A stretch of 64,000 nt of DNA from Dyadobacter frigoris (GCF_005280585.1 NZ_SZVO01000003.1:1-64000); one strand, 5' to 3'. Counted from the first letter of the stretch, positions 47,372-55,594 are shown. Made by a program: numbers and translations. Notes: generated from the letters alone by a model not told the origin.

Positions 47372-48048
47372 TCGTTGGCAGTGATCATATAACCTCTCCC
47401 TTTGACTGTTTTTATGAGTTTTTCAGAAAAGTTGCTATCAACTTTATTGCGCAGATAGGAAATATAGACGTCTACTACATTAGTAAACGTGTCCATATTG
47501 GTGTTCCAAACGATTTGCAGGATTTGTGAGCGTGTAACAATTTTATTTTTGTTTTCCATCAAAAAAACCAGAAACTTAAACTCTTTTGCAGAAAGAATGA
47601 TCTCATTGCCAGCCCTTTCCACCACATTGGCATCAACATTAACACGTAAATCGCCGCAAAGAAGAATCTGGTCTTTCGCATAATGCAGTTCATAGCGCCT
47701 GCGCAACGCTTTAATCCGGGAAAGCAGCTCGGGAAAATGTACCGGCTTGACAAGGTAATCGTCTGCGCCAAGATCAAGTGCCTTAATTTTGTCTTCTGCT
47801 TCGCCCAAAGCGCTAAGCATTAGCACGGGAGTATCTATTTTTTTGAATCGGATTAACTGCGCCAATTGCAGGCCGTCAATATCAGGAAGCATTACATCGA
47901 GAATAAAAAGATCCCAGTTTTCCGCTTGAATCAAGGTCCGTGCCTCATTTCCGTCAGCGGCAAGCTGCACATAATAACCTGCTTCCGTTAGACCTTTACT
48001 AAGAAAGCCGCTGATACGGCTATCATCCTCTACGACCAGTATTTTCAT
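47368..48048 (-). CDS. OmpR/PhoB-family response regulator (CusR/CzcR-like)
   Basis: A 226-residue regulator: receiver with VVEDD at the N-terminus, phospho-acceptor Asp51 in LFILDVMLPDIDGL and Lys in YLVKPVHFPEL, then a winged-helix effector domain (about 125-224, VVERAGNEIILSAKEFKFLV ... VVDVYISYLRNKVD ... RGYMI). The gene is first in a minus-strand run of regulator, kinase, channel, adaptor and pump. The four CATTAA repeats ahead of the channel gene are its likely binding sites. Such pairs normally induce the pump on metal excess. Confidence 0.95.
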   Translation of the reverse strand: MKILVVEDDSRISGFLSKGLTEAGYYVQLAADGNEARTLIQAENWDLFILDVMLPDIDGLQLAQLIRFKKIDTPVLMLSALGEAEDKIKALDLGADDYLVKPVHFPELLSRIKALRRRYELHYAKDQILLCGDLRVNVDANVVERAGNEIILSAKEFKFLVFLMENKNKIVTRSQILQIVWNTNMDTFTNVVDVYISYLRNKVDSNFSEKLIKTVKGRGYMITANE

Positions 48049-48296
48049 GTTACTTTTTTTGCCTCACCCGCAATTAAAAGAAGGAGAGATCATGTAAGGA
48101 ATCTTGCAAAGGTAATATGGTAACGAACCATTTGAAATTGACAGGGTTGTCCCGCATATCTTTATTTCAAAACAACAAAAGACAACTATCTGTAAAACAG
48201 ATAATTAAAAGTTAAATTAGAATTTTATTAATAATTTATCACAATCAGGAAAGGTTAATAAGGATTCTTTCATCCAATAGTTAATCAAATATTGAT
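48049..48296. other. A/T-rich intergenic region upstream of the response regulator
   Basis: No gene or clear repeat was seen here. Given the orientation, the promoter of the regulator-kinase pair must lie in this stretch, but no unambiguous TAnnTTTG element was found. Confidence 0.4.
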
Positions 48297-48560
48297 TTAA
48301 TAATACTTCAAATCGGTCGCTCTTCTAATATCCGGGTCAAATTTACTTGCAAACAGATAAATTTCCTGGAAGTATGCGCAAAATGCAACTTGCGACCAGA
48401 TGAATATCCAAACCGAGGTATGTGGCCGAAATAGTTTTGTATCCGTTTTCGTGGAGAAATTCTTTAATTCAGCAGCTTCATTACAGAAATAATATCTTCT
48501 GGTTCTACCGGCTGGTTACAAATACAGCAATCTATTGTTAAGCAAACTATTAAATGGTGT
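48297..48560 (-). pseudogene. Possible decayed YHS-domain (metal-binding) gene
   Basis: Read on the minus strand, one frame gives DCCICNQPVEPEDIISVMKL and, after a shift of frame, the next gives GRTRRYYFCNEAAELKNF and stays open to a TAA at 48297-48299. C-x-x-C followed by Y-Y-F-C-N-E...L-K-N-F is the layout of YHS domains, small metal-binding modules often linked to heavy-metal efflux genes. No start codon is present in either frame. The match is by eye and partly ambiguous because several frames are open here. Confidence 0.35.
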
Positions 48561-48605
48561 AATAAATTAATGTTTTTGTTAAAAATAACTGCCTGTAAGA
48601 AATAT

Positions 48606-48633
48606 GAAGTGCATACCGTTCGGTATACACTTC
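48606..48633 (-). terminator. Hairpin GAAGTGCATACC/GGTATACACTTC
   Basis: Bases 48606-48617 pair with 48622-48633 except for one C/A mismatch, with a four-base loop. It lies about 155 bp beyond the stop of the SDR gene on the minus strand and is followed there by T-rich sequence, so it may end that transcript. Confidence 0.45.
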
Positions 48634-48640
48634 ATTAAAA

Positions 48641-48796
48641 TTATGGCACTTGAGGTGCTTCTCGGTCAGCAAGTATATGGTGCTCTAATACAACTTTCTT
48701 CCCGAAGAACGTGGCATCCTTCCAGGAAAGTTTAATGCCGGGTATTTTGAACTGAAATGCCACATTGCCTGCATGAAATAAGATAAAATTAATCAA
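48641..48796 (-). pseudogene. Unrecognised 51-residue coding remnant downstream of SDR gene
   Basis: The minus-strand frame from 48796 to the TAA at 48641-48643 reads FHAGNVAFQFKIPGIKLSW and continues KDATFFGKKVVLEHHILADR. The composition is that of a real protein, and a real-looking C-terminus ends at the stop. It overlaps the end of the SDR gene in another frame and has no ATG, only a possible TTG. I do not recognise the family. It may be the tail of a gene lost by deletion, or a short TTG-started gene. Confidence 0.3.
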
Positions 48797-49784
48797 CGTT
48801 AAATATAACGCCTGATAATTCCTCGGTCAGTTTCCACAATTGTATGGCACTGGCTTCGTCTAAGGAATACGGTTTTACGCCATTGAGTATTGATGAGTCG
48901 ATAGCTAATTCGGCTATATCAACATCTTCGAGGTACACACCGCCTGTTTCGTTTAATAGCGGGCTCGTAGCTGCCCATATGGTTGTGGCCGCACCTTGCG
49001 GAATGGTTTTAAGCGAATCAATAACTTCCGGTACAGGATTTCCTTTGTCATCCAAAAAGCCAAATTGCTGTAATATTTCAACTGGGGCCTCTCTGGCTAA
49101 TTCTGTCCCCCAAATATTGCCGGGGTGTATTGAATATACTCTTACGCCGAATGATTTGGCACTGTTGTTCAATTCAAGCGAAAACAGATTGAGTGCAGTT
49201 TTTGAACGTCCGTAAGCTTGCAAGGTTTCATATTCACCATGTTCAAAATTCGGATCTTCAAAATTGAAAGGTGCAAAATGGTGCCCTAAGGAAGAAACAT
49301 TGATCACTCTGGCACCGTTCGCTTTTTTCAGCGCTTCCCATAGTCTGGCGGTAAGCCGAAACACCGCCAGATAATTGGTTGCGAGCTGCGATTCATTCCC
49401 TCTGGAATCACGGCGTAACGGCACGAACATGATACCCGCGTTGTTAATGAGCAAATGTAATGGCCTGCCCGAAGCCAAAAACTTTTCGGTAAAGTTGTCA
49501 ATAGAATTGGCATCGATCAGATCCATTTCCTCTATTTCAACATTGGCAATTCCTTGCAGGTTTTCCTTCGCTTTTTCTACATCCCTTGCAGGTACAATAA
49601 TTGTTGCCCCTGCTTTGGAAAGGGTTTTCACCGTTTCCAAACCAATACCAGTGTTACCGCCCGTAACAATGGCGATTTTTCCTTTAAGGTCAATTCCTTT
49701 AATTACATCACTTGTAGTTGATGTTGCGTTAAATCCTGAACCTATTGATTTCTGTAACGCTCCGTTATAATTACTTTTTTCCAT
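48789..49784 (-). CDS. SDR-family oxidoreductase (retinol-dehydrogenase-like)
   Basis: A 331-residue classical SDR with the nucleotide motif VTGGNTGIGLETV (about residues 40-52), NNAG, and the catalytic Ser in VSSLGH followed by YGRSK (Tyr and Lys). The long N-terminal segment and the C-terminal extension (GGVYLEDVDIA) are typical of the WW-domain oxidoreductase/retinol dehydrogenase-like bacterial group. An NADP-dependent alcohol or ketone reductase is expected; the substrate is unknown. It is the last of three SDR genes in a row, all transcribed away from the HxlR regulator. Confidence 0.88.
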   Translation of the reverse strand: MEKSNYNGALQKSIGSGFNATSTTSDVIKGIDLKGKIAIVTGGNTGIGLETVKTLSKAGATIIVPARDVEKAKENLQGIANVEIEEMDLIDANSIDNFTEKFLASGRPLHLLINNAGIMFVPLRRDSRGNESQLATNYLAVFRLTARLWEALKKANGARVINVSSLGHHFAPFNFEDPNFEHGEYETLQAYGRSKTALNLFSLELNNSAKSFGVRVYSIHPGNIWGTELAREAPVEILQQFGFLDDKGNPVPEVIDSLKTIPQGAATTIWAATSPLLNETGGVYLEDVDIAELAIDSSILNGVKPYSLDEASAIQLWKLTEELSGVIFNVD

Positions 49785-49888
49785 TTTGATGATCTTATTG
49801 TTGAAGCGGGGCGGGATGATCCAAACTTCTCGCTGTTTTTTTAAAACGCCTTACTTGTCTTTGTTGAGCATGTATTTATTGATGAAAA

Positions 49889-50659
49889 TTATTTCATCAG
49901 ACTGATATTGGTGAGCCCGCCATCCGATAGAATTTCGGTACCAACTATAAAAGCCGAGTCCTCAGATGCTAAAAATACAGCAGCCTTTCCAATGTCAGAC
50001 GGAAGTCCTTGTCTGCCTGCAGGTGTAATATCTATCCAAATTTGTTTTACCTGTTCCAGTTGTTCCTGCGGTACAATTTTTCCAAAAACAGGGGTATCAA
50101 TAGAACCTGGCGAAAGTGCATTAACCCGTATTCTTCTTGACAACAAATCCAGTGACAAGCCTTTTGCCAATGATATGATAGCCGCTTTTGCTGCTCCATA
50201 GATAGCCATCCCCGGTGCGGCACGATGTGCAGCGCTCGACCCAATAAGTATGATGGAAGCACCGTCATTTAAATAGGAAAGCGATTTTTGTACAGAGAAG
50301 TAGGCACTTTTCAAATTCAGATCCATGTAACGGTCATAATGTTCTTCCGTAACGTCGTTTATCGCAGCCATTGGCACACCGTCCACAATACCGCCTGCAT
50401 TGACTACTAAGACATCGATCTTTCCAAATTTATCAGCGGTTTTTTTGAATATATTTTCCAGATCATTCATACTGGTGACATCACCTTTAATGCCGATAAA
50501 ATTTGTACCCAACGCGTCCGCAGAAAGGTCTAATGTCGCCTCGTTTCTTCCGGTAATAGCGCCAACTGCACCTTCCTTTCTGAATGCTTCTGCAATACCG
50601 AATCCAATACCGCTATTGCCGCCTGTGATTACGGCTACTTTGTTTTTTAATTTGGTCAT
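49889..50659 (-). CDS. SDR-family oxidoreductase
   Basis: The ATG at 50659 is chosen because it puts TKLKNKVAVITGGNSGIGFG at the N-terminus as usual for the family; the longer frame to 50740 would overlap the preceding gene. The 256-residue protein has TGxxxGIG, a Rossmann Asp in IGIKGDVTS, NAGG, the catalytic Ser in IGSSAAH and YGAAK, and the family C-terminus (FIVGTEILSDGG). It follows the next SDR gene by 29 bases and precedes the third by 104. An NAD(P)-dependent alcohol dehydrogenase-type role is expected. Confidence 0.9.
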   Translation of the reverse strand: MTKLKNKVAVITGGNSGIGFGIAEAFRKEGAVGAITGRNEATLDLSADALGTNFIGIKGDVTSMNDLENIFKKTADKFGKIDVLVVNAGGIVDGVPMAAINDVTEEHYDRYMDLNLKSAYFSVQKSLSYLNDGASIILIGSSAAHRAAPGMAIYGAAKAAIISLAKGLSLDLLSRRIRVNALSPGSIDTPVFGKIVPQEQLEQVKQIWIDITPAGRQGLPSDIGKAAVFLASEDSAFIVGTEILSDGGLTNISLMK

Positions 50660-50688
50660 TTTTTGTTCAATCTTAAATTTATGAAAAT

Positions 50689-51444
50689 TTAAATACCGTA
50701 AATACCGCCAGAAACGGAGATCTTCTCTCCCGTGATCCACGCCGAATCGTCAGAAGCAAGAAATACGGCTACTTTTGCAATATCTTCGGGTTGTCCCGTG
50801 CGGCCAAGTGGCGTACTGGCAACTAATTTTGCTTCAAAATCGCTACCGATAAAGCCCGCACTATGCGAACCTTCTGTTTCTACTATGCCGGGCAAAATAG
50901 AATTGATACGAATATTTTTTCCGCTAAATTCCTTTGATAAAGAGATCGTAACGGCATCTAAGGCCGCTTTGGTTGCAGAATATACCGAGCCTGTGGCCAA
51001 AGGCGTATTACTTGCGCCAGAACTGATATTGATGATATTTCCGCCTTTATCGCCAAACAGTTTTACAGCTTCGCGGATTGCCAGTACAGACCCCAAAACA
51101 TTGATGTTGAAATGCTGATGGATAGATTCTGCGGATACGAGTTCAATTGGAGCATACTGGTAAATGCCCGCATTGTTTACCAAAATATCCAGTGTGCCGA
51201 AAGCATTTTTTGTTTCTTCAAAAAGTCTGATTATATCAGCTTCTTTTGACACATCACCCTGCACGGAAATTGCTGTCCCGCCACTATCAATTATCGATTT
51301 TACAACTTTGTCTGCACCTTCTTTGCCCGATGCATAATTTACAACAACCTTCGCTCCCTCTGCCGCAAAATATTTAGCAATAGATGCACCTATTCCTTTT
51401 GATGCACCTGTAACTATGGCTACTTTGTTGATTAGTTTACTCAT
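50689..51444 (-). CDS. SDR-family oxidoreductase (FabG-like glucose/3-oxoacyl reductase type)
   Basis: A 251-residue classical SDR: VTGASKGIGASIAKYF at the start, VQGDVSKEAD, NNAGIYQ, the catalytic Ser in NISSGASN with YSATK, and the closing ITGEKISVSGGIYG. The length and motifs match FabG-like and glucose dehydrogenase-like enzymes. It is the first of the SDR run and faces the HxlR gene across a 104-bp control region with an AGTAAC array. A TAACTTTG element (51471-51478, minus strand) lies 27 bp before its ATG. Confidence 0.9.
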   Translation of the reverse strand: MSKLINKVAIVTGASKGIGASIAKYFAAEGAKVVVNYASGKEGADKVVKSIIDSGGTAISVQGDVSKEADIIRLFEETKNAFGTLDILVNNAGIYQYAPIELVSAESIHQHFNINVLGSVLAIREAVKLFGDKGGNIINISSGASNTPLATGSVYSATKAALDAVTISLSKEFSGKNIRINSILPGIVETEGSHSAGFIGSDFEAKLVASTPLGRTGQPEDIAKVAVFLASDDSAWITGEKISVSGGIYGI

Positions 51445-51470
51445 TTTTCTATTTAATTAATATTGAGCTG

Positions 51471-51478
51471 CAAAGTTA
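51471..51478 (-). promoter_or_regulatory. TAACTTTG promoter element for the SDR genes
   Basis: On the minus strand the bases read TAACTTTG, an exact match to the Bacteroidota -7 motif TAnnTTTG, 27 bases before the SDR start at 51444. A good -33 TTG at standard spacing was not found. Confidence 0.4.
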
Positions 51479-51497
51479 GATCAGATAGATATATTTT

Positions 51498-51546
51498 AGT
51501 AACTTTGTTTCAAAAAGTAACAGTAACTTTCAAGTAACAAAGTAAC
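51498..51546 (+). promoter_or_regulatory. Five AGTAAC repeats upstream of hxlR, with TAACTTTG promoter element
   Basis: AGTAAC occurs at 51498, 51516, 51522, 51533 and 51541, all on the plus strand, within 49 bp. A second TAACTTTG element at 51500-51507 overlaps the first repeat and points toward hxlR (ATG at 51549). An HxlR dimer bound here could control both divergent genes. Assignment of the binding protein is inference. Confidence 0.45.
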
Positions 51547-51548
51547 CT

Positions 51549-51902
51549 ATGGAGTGCAAACCAGAATTTCAGACGGATCGCAAAAAAGAAATGATGGCTG
51601 TCCATGATGCCATGGACGTCCTGAGCGGGAAATGGAAGATCTATATCATCTCATCGATCTGCCATTACAACAAAAGAAGATTTTCAGACATTTTGAATGA
51701 TGTAGCCGGCATTTCCAACAAAATGCTGAGCAAGGAATTAAAGGAACTGGAAATAAACAAACTGGTCGAACGAACAGTTTTAAACACACACCCGGTAACT
51801 GTTCAGTATGAACTCACCAAACACGGCAAAACGCTGCAGACCATAATTAACAATCTGACAGATTGGGGAAAAGAACACCGGAAGGAAATTATCGGGCAAT
51901 AA
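51549..51902 (+). CDS. HxlR-family transcriptional regulator
   Basis: A 117-residue winged-helix protein with the HxlR layout: AMDVLSGKWKIYIISSICHY at the start, then RRFSDILNDVAGISNKMLSK (recognition helix), LKELEINKLVERTVLNTHPV and VQYELTKHG (wing). HxlR regulators respond to aldehydes, quinones or oxidants and usually act on a divergent oxidoreductase gene. Here three SDR genes run divergently from it, which fits. A single Cys in ICHY near residue 36 is the type of residue used for redox or electrophile sensing in relatives such as YodB and HypR, though the position equivalence is not verified. Confidence 0.92.
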   Translation: MECKPEFQTDRKKEMMAVHDAMDVLSGKWKIYIISSICHYNKRRFSDILNDVAGISNKMLSKELKELEINKLVERTVLNTHPVTVQYELTKHGKTLQTIINNLTDWGKEHRKEIIGQ

Positions 51903-52211
51903 ACCCTCGTTTTATCAAGCCATATTAATTGATATTTAATTTCGCAAAAGAAAATTAAGCTAAGTTGGTGCCGTTTAATTTCTTAACAAGATGAAAATGG
52001 AAGAGCTACAAGGATTATTACAGGAATACAAACAGCATAACAAGTTGTCGATTAGCATGGTCTCCAACCAAAACAACACGTTACCTGCTGAGGTTTGCTA
52101 AAAATTTCACCAGCCAGGCAAGCTGAATTACTATTACCTCTTTTTTGTAAAAAAAGGATCGTCGACATAAGAACAATGGTTATTGAACAAAAATCAGATG
52201 GTCATCAGTGA
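51903..52211. other. Intergenic region with a 36-residue open frame
   Basis: The only coding candidate is an ATG frame at 51991-52101 (MKMEELQGLLQEYKQHNKLS..., 36 residues, plus strand) with a helical charged start. It may be a small protein or the 5' end of a lost gene. No homologue is recognised. Nothing else is seen. Confidence 0.3.
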
Positions 52212-52659
52212 TCATGCTCTAACAGTACTTGGGTGCTTGCTCTTTCCGTCCTGCATCACATGTCTGCTGGTAGCTATTGCAGCCACCAAGGGCTTGTTTC
52301 CCACAAATTTACGTATAAGATCAAGCGCAGCTAAGCTTCGCTTATCTCCACAGCGCAGGATTTACTGATGCTGGTGCTGTGCCTTTTAAAAAGTCATAAT
52401 CGTACAGGTTAACCACGGTTTGTCCGGCGGCACCCCGGATGATTCCACTGTCAAGTGTAGCGATAAACCCTTTTCTGGCTTCAATAAAATCCAGTGTATC
52501 GGCAAAATTCAGCTGACTGTAAATGGCTTCGTTTCTCTTTCTGGTAAATTCGGTGGCGGGTTTTGAGCCTGTTCCTCCTGCATTTTGAGCCAGTGTTAGC
52601 TCAGTTCCGAATAGTGCCAGAGCGCCCACCGCCAGCGATAGTTTCTAATATATATTCAT
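52212..52659 (-). pseudogene. Decayed alkyl/aryl-sulfatase (SdsA/BDS1-like) gene fragment
   Basis: Translating the minus strand from ATG 52657-52659 gives MNIY, an in-frame TAG (52645-52647), then a signal peptide (KLSLAVGALALFGTELTLAQ). EFTRKRNEAIYSQLNFADTL and DSGIIRGAAGQTVVNLYDYD FLKG...NPALWR follow, which is the N-terminal block of metallo-beta-lactamase-fold alkylsulfatases. The frame stops at 52342. In another frame, LAALDLIRKFVGNKPLVAAI (52335 down to 52212) matches the segment just before the T-H-S-H-x-D-H motif in these enzymes, but the motif itself is altered to ATSRHVMQD. About 60-70 residues are missing between the two parts and the C-terminal catalytic body is gone. The gene is dead. 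Confidence 0.8.
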
Positions 52660-52710
52660 ACTATTTGTGTATTATCATGATTCTTAAACTCATAAATATT
52701 TTCGTAAAAT

Positions 52711-53136
52711 TTAAAAATCAATCAGATGAGGGTAAGTATTGGGATTGATTGTTTTTAAAGGCAACCCGATTGCTTTGAGCGAATGCGGCAGATTATTGGT
52801 ATTTACGTCTTGTGCCGTGCCAAGCCAAAGTGCATTAGTTGTGTGATCGTCCAGTGGACTATCCGTGTTTGGATGGATAAGTATATTCAGTCCGCGTCTG
52901 TTCAAAATAATCCATGGAAGCAGGCTGGGAAGAACTTCTTTTCGAAAACCAACATAATACGATGGCAGGGTATTGGACCCAAAAGGGCCGTCATGCCAGG
53001 TACCGAGCTCAACATAAAAACGTTCGGATATCCATGTACGTAACTGGCGGGCAGCCGGTGACTGATCAGGCTGAAGATAGATGTGGATATGATAGCTGTC
53101 CACTTCATCGTAACTTCGGGGCATATCGTTGGACAT
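52711..53136 (-). CDS. DOPA 4,5-dioxygenase-family protein
   Basis: The ATG at 53136 is preferred (141 residues); the frame extends upstream only to a TTG. The N-terminus SYHIHIYL is the family's H-x-H metal-binding start. ELGTWHDGPFGSNTLPSYYV matches the G-x-x-H-x-x-P-x-G block, and LILHP-type sequence ILIHPNTDSPLDDHTTNALWL supplies further His/Asp residues. Relatives are small fungal and bacterial extradiol-type dioxygenases acting on L-DOPA or similar catechols. The normal length is 110-160 residues. It follows the tlpA-like gene by 18 bases and is probably co-transcribed with it. Confidence 0.85.
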   Translation of the reverse strand: MSNDMPRSYDEVDSYHIHIYLQPDQSPAARQLRTWISERFYVELGTWHDGPFGSNTLPSYYVGFRKEVLPSLLPWIILNRRGLNILIHPNTDSPLDDHTTNALWLGTAQDVNTNNLPHSLKAIGLPLKTINPNTYPHLIDF

Positions 53137-53154
53137 TGAATTAAATATCAAAAA

Positions 53155-54175
53155 TCATTTAGAACTTTTTGAGCCGGTCGCTGGCTGATTTCCTAAAAGT
53201 TCTTCAAGCTTTTTATGGAGTTCCTCTCCTCTCAGATTTTTGCCGATGATTTTTCCTGTTGGATCCAAAAGAAAATTTGCAGGAATTGCTCTCACCCCAT
53301 AAAGTTCTGCGGGCTCACTGTGCCAGTATTTCAAATCCGAAACCTGAATCCACACAAGGCCGTCTTTCTCAATTGCTCTCAGCCAGTTTTCCTTGCTTTT
53401 GTCCAGCGAAACTCCGAAAACCTCAAATCCTTTGTCTTTATATTTTTGATAAGCATTTACCAGATTGGGATTTTCTTTACGGCAGGGACCACACCAGGCA
53501 GCCCAGAAATCGATCAGCAAATATTTCCCGAAATGATCCGAAAGTTTCACAAATTTCCCTTGCGGGTCAGTAGCTGTAAAATCAATTGCCTGTTTACCTA
53601 ATGATACCTTGTCAAGCGTGGTTATTAATTTTCGCAGTGTATTGACATAAGGCGTACTTTGAAGTGAAGGACTTAATAAATGGATATTCTGGTTAATTTC
53701 CTCAGGCGTCAGCCGGTAAGCAAAGTTCCTGTAAAGTACATAAGCTGATACAACAGAAGAAGGGTTTTGTTTAATGAATTCGTCAATTTTAACATCCGGC
53801 GTTTTCTTATATTTTTCAAAAAGATCCTGACCGGGCGAGCCAGAAACTACGCTGTTTTTATAATTGGAAGCAGTATCCAGCGTCACTTTTACGGCATTGG
53901 TATTTTCCAGAAAAACATATAACGGAGTTTTTTTACTATCTATCGTCAACCCATAAAGCTCAGGAACAATGACCGGCGATTTAAAAGAAAACTTTCCTTT
54001 TTGAATCGTTACCGAATCAATAGAATGAAAAATTTTATCCTCGAATTTTTGAAGGTAAACAAAACCCGATTCAACGCGGAACTGTTCCTTCGATCGTAAC
54101 CGGTACTGGCTTGTTTTGTGCCAATGAAATAGTACTGACAAGCAAGGTTGATATTAAAAGTATTTTTGATTTCAA
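53155..54175 (-). pseudogene. TlpA/ResA-like thiol-disulfide oxidoreductase with N-terminal frameshift
   Basis: The main frame encodes a thioredoxin-fold protein of the Bacteroidota TlpA type. It has an N-terminal DUF4369-like domain, then a linker and thioredoxin domain with IDFWAAWCGPCRKENPNLV (active-site CGPC), FGVSLDKSKENW and the cis-Pro region GVRAIPANFLLDP. Its apparent start (54141) is a TTG lying inside what should be the signal peptide. The signal peptide (KSKILLISTLLVSTISLAQN, then KPVPVTIEGTVPR) is found in another frame from TTG 54175 to a TGA at 54071-54073. One or two bases changed near 54075 would join them. Inactivation or sequencing error are both possible. Confidence 0.8.
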
Positions 54176-54520
54176 AATAAAGTCTATTTCTATTATAGAT
54201 TTAATAGGTAAATGTATTTAAAAGCAGATGTGGAAGCAAATTGTTTCTGAATATTTTATGGTGAATATCGAAACGATTTCACTAACTGAATGAGAGAATG
54301 ATACGTTTTATGATATCAATTATCTTTTAGTGCTGTTCTCTTAAGATTTATACCTATTTTAATTTCTGAACTACGCGCCAGAAATATGATCTTAAACAAT
54401 TCTATAACCCGAATTGATCAGAAAAAAATTATGAAAATGAATAATTACTCATAATCCATAGACTTTATAGATTAAATTGTGATATTTGATTTTTCAAATC
54501 ACCTTTAAAACTAATTCCGT
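54176..54520. other. A/T-rich divergent promoter region
   Basis: These 345 bases separate two divergent genes. The only structure noted is an imperfect hairpin near 54480-54503 (GTGATATTTG...CAAATCAC) just before the secreted-protein gene. No gene is supported. Confidence 0.35.
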
Positions 54521-54958
54521 ATGATCCATCGCTTTACACTTTTCGCACTGATTTTCATCGCCACAGTTGGCCAGGCTTCGGCCCAGCAAAACAACACTGA
54601 TCAAACTTTTACAGTTGAAGGTTACTACAAAGCCAAATGGGGTTATGCCGACGAATTCATCGATTTATTTAAAAAAAATCACTATCCGCTCTTAAAGAAA
54701 GCACTGGAAAAAGGAGATATAATTTCTATTAAAGCAGAAAAACCACGGCTGCATTCCACAGAAGATAGCCGTTGGGACTACCGGGTGACGCTGGTTTTTA
54801 AAAATATTCAGGCGGCATTTGATCCCAATTTAACGACACCTTACAAAAAAGCACTTTATCCGGACGCCGAAAAACTTAAAAAAGAAGAACAACGAAGATT
54901 TGAGATTCTGGACGGGCATTGGGATGTACAAGTGCAGGCGGTTGAGCTGGATAAATAG
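54521..54958 (+). CDS. Small secreted protein, function unknown
   Basis: A 145-residue protein with a signal peptide (LIFIATVGQASAQ). The mature part (VEGYYKAKWGYADEFIDLFK at the start, SRWDYRVTLVFKNIQAAFDP in the middle, EILDGHWDVQVQAVEL at the end) has the pattern of a dimeric alpha-beta barrel domain, the fold of EthD and antibiotic-monooxygenase-like proteins. This is a fold guess, not a family assignment. It precedes the AhpD/CMD-like gene by 93 bases and may belong to the same unit. Confidence 0.7.
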   Translation: MIHRFTLFALIFIATVGQASAQQNNTDQTFTVEGYYKAKWGYADEFIDLFKKNHYPLLKKALEKGDIISIKAEKPRLHSTEDSRWDYRVTLVFKNIQAAFDPNLTTPYKKALYPDAEKLKKEEQRRFEILDGHWDVQVQAVELDK

Positions 54959-55051
54959 GATTTACAACCATGAAAAGAAGCCATAATCCATTGAAAATCT
55001 ATCATAAATAAATAGACAATATTACTATAACTCAAAAATAATCAATCACTT

Positions 55052-55591
55052 ATGCCGAGAATAGCACCACTCGAAACAAATGAACAATCCACTGAAATTA
55101 AAATAGCATTTATTCAGCACAAAACGGTTTACAACACCAAGATCACGAATATGAAGGCCACGCTGGGACACTCCCCAACCGCCTTCAACGTGTATATGCA
55201 GTGGTATCCTTTATTTGAAGAACTAAAAAGATTAACGGGCACCAGACTTGCGACGCTATTTGCGTGGTCTGTTTCAAAGGCATCGGATTGCCCGTTATGC
55301 AGTACTTATTTTAGAAAAGCAATTATCGAATCAGGAGAAAATCCGGAGGCTCTTGTCATCACAGAAGATGAGCAGCAGCTATTAACTTTCGGCGCAGCAA
55401 TTGCGCAGCAAAAAGGATTTGTTGCCGATGAAATATATGATCCAATCCGGGAAAAGTATTCTGACGAAGAGATCGTTGTCTTCACCGCTTTTGCCGGAAT
55501 TATGATCGCTACCAACATTTTCAACAACGTTATACACACTAAAATTGACGAATATCTGACACCTTATCTGTCCAAACACCAGACCGCATGA
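55052..55591 (+). CDS. Carboxymuconolactone decarboxylase/AhpD-like protein
   Basis: A 179-residue all-helical protein. The segment LFAWSVSKASDCPLCSTYFR carries the C-x-x-C pair of the CMD/AhpD superfamily, followed by helices of the type EDEQQLLTFGAAIA and EEIVVFTAFAGIMIATNIFN. The usual His after the CxxC is replaced by Phe (CSTYF), which would affect a peroxiredoxin-linked AhpD role. The protein may instead be a CMD-fold enzyme of unknown substrate. It ends 3 bases before the next SDR gene, so both are translated from one message. Confidence 0.82.
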   Translation: MPRIAPLETNEQSTEIKIAFIQHKTVYNTKITNMKATLGHSPTAFNVYMQWYPLFEELKRLTGTRLATLFAWSVSKASDCPLCSTYFRKAIIESGENPEALVITEDEQQLLTFGAAIAQQKGFVADEIYDPIREKYSDEEIVVFTAFAGIMIATNIFNNVIHTKIDEYLTPYLSKHQTA

Positions 55592-55594
55592 ATT

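Noticed and set aside
51991-52101. A 36-residue ATG frame after hxlR considered as a gene.
   Set aside because: Possible small protein or relic, but without a homologue or ribosome-binding site it is only mentioned under the intergenic entry.
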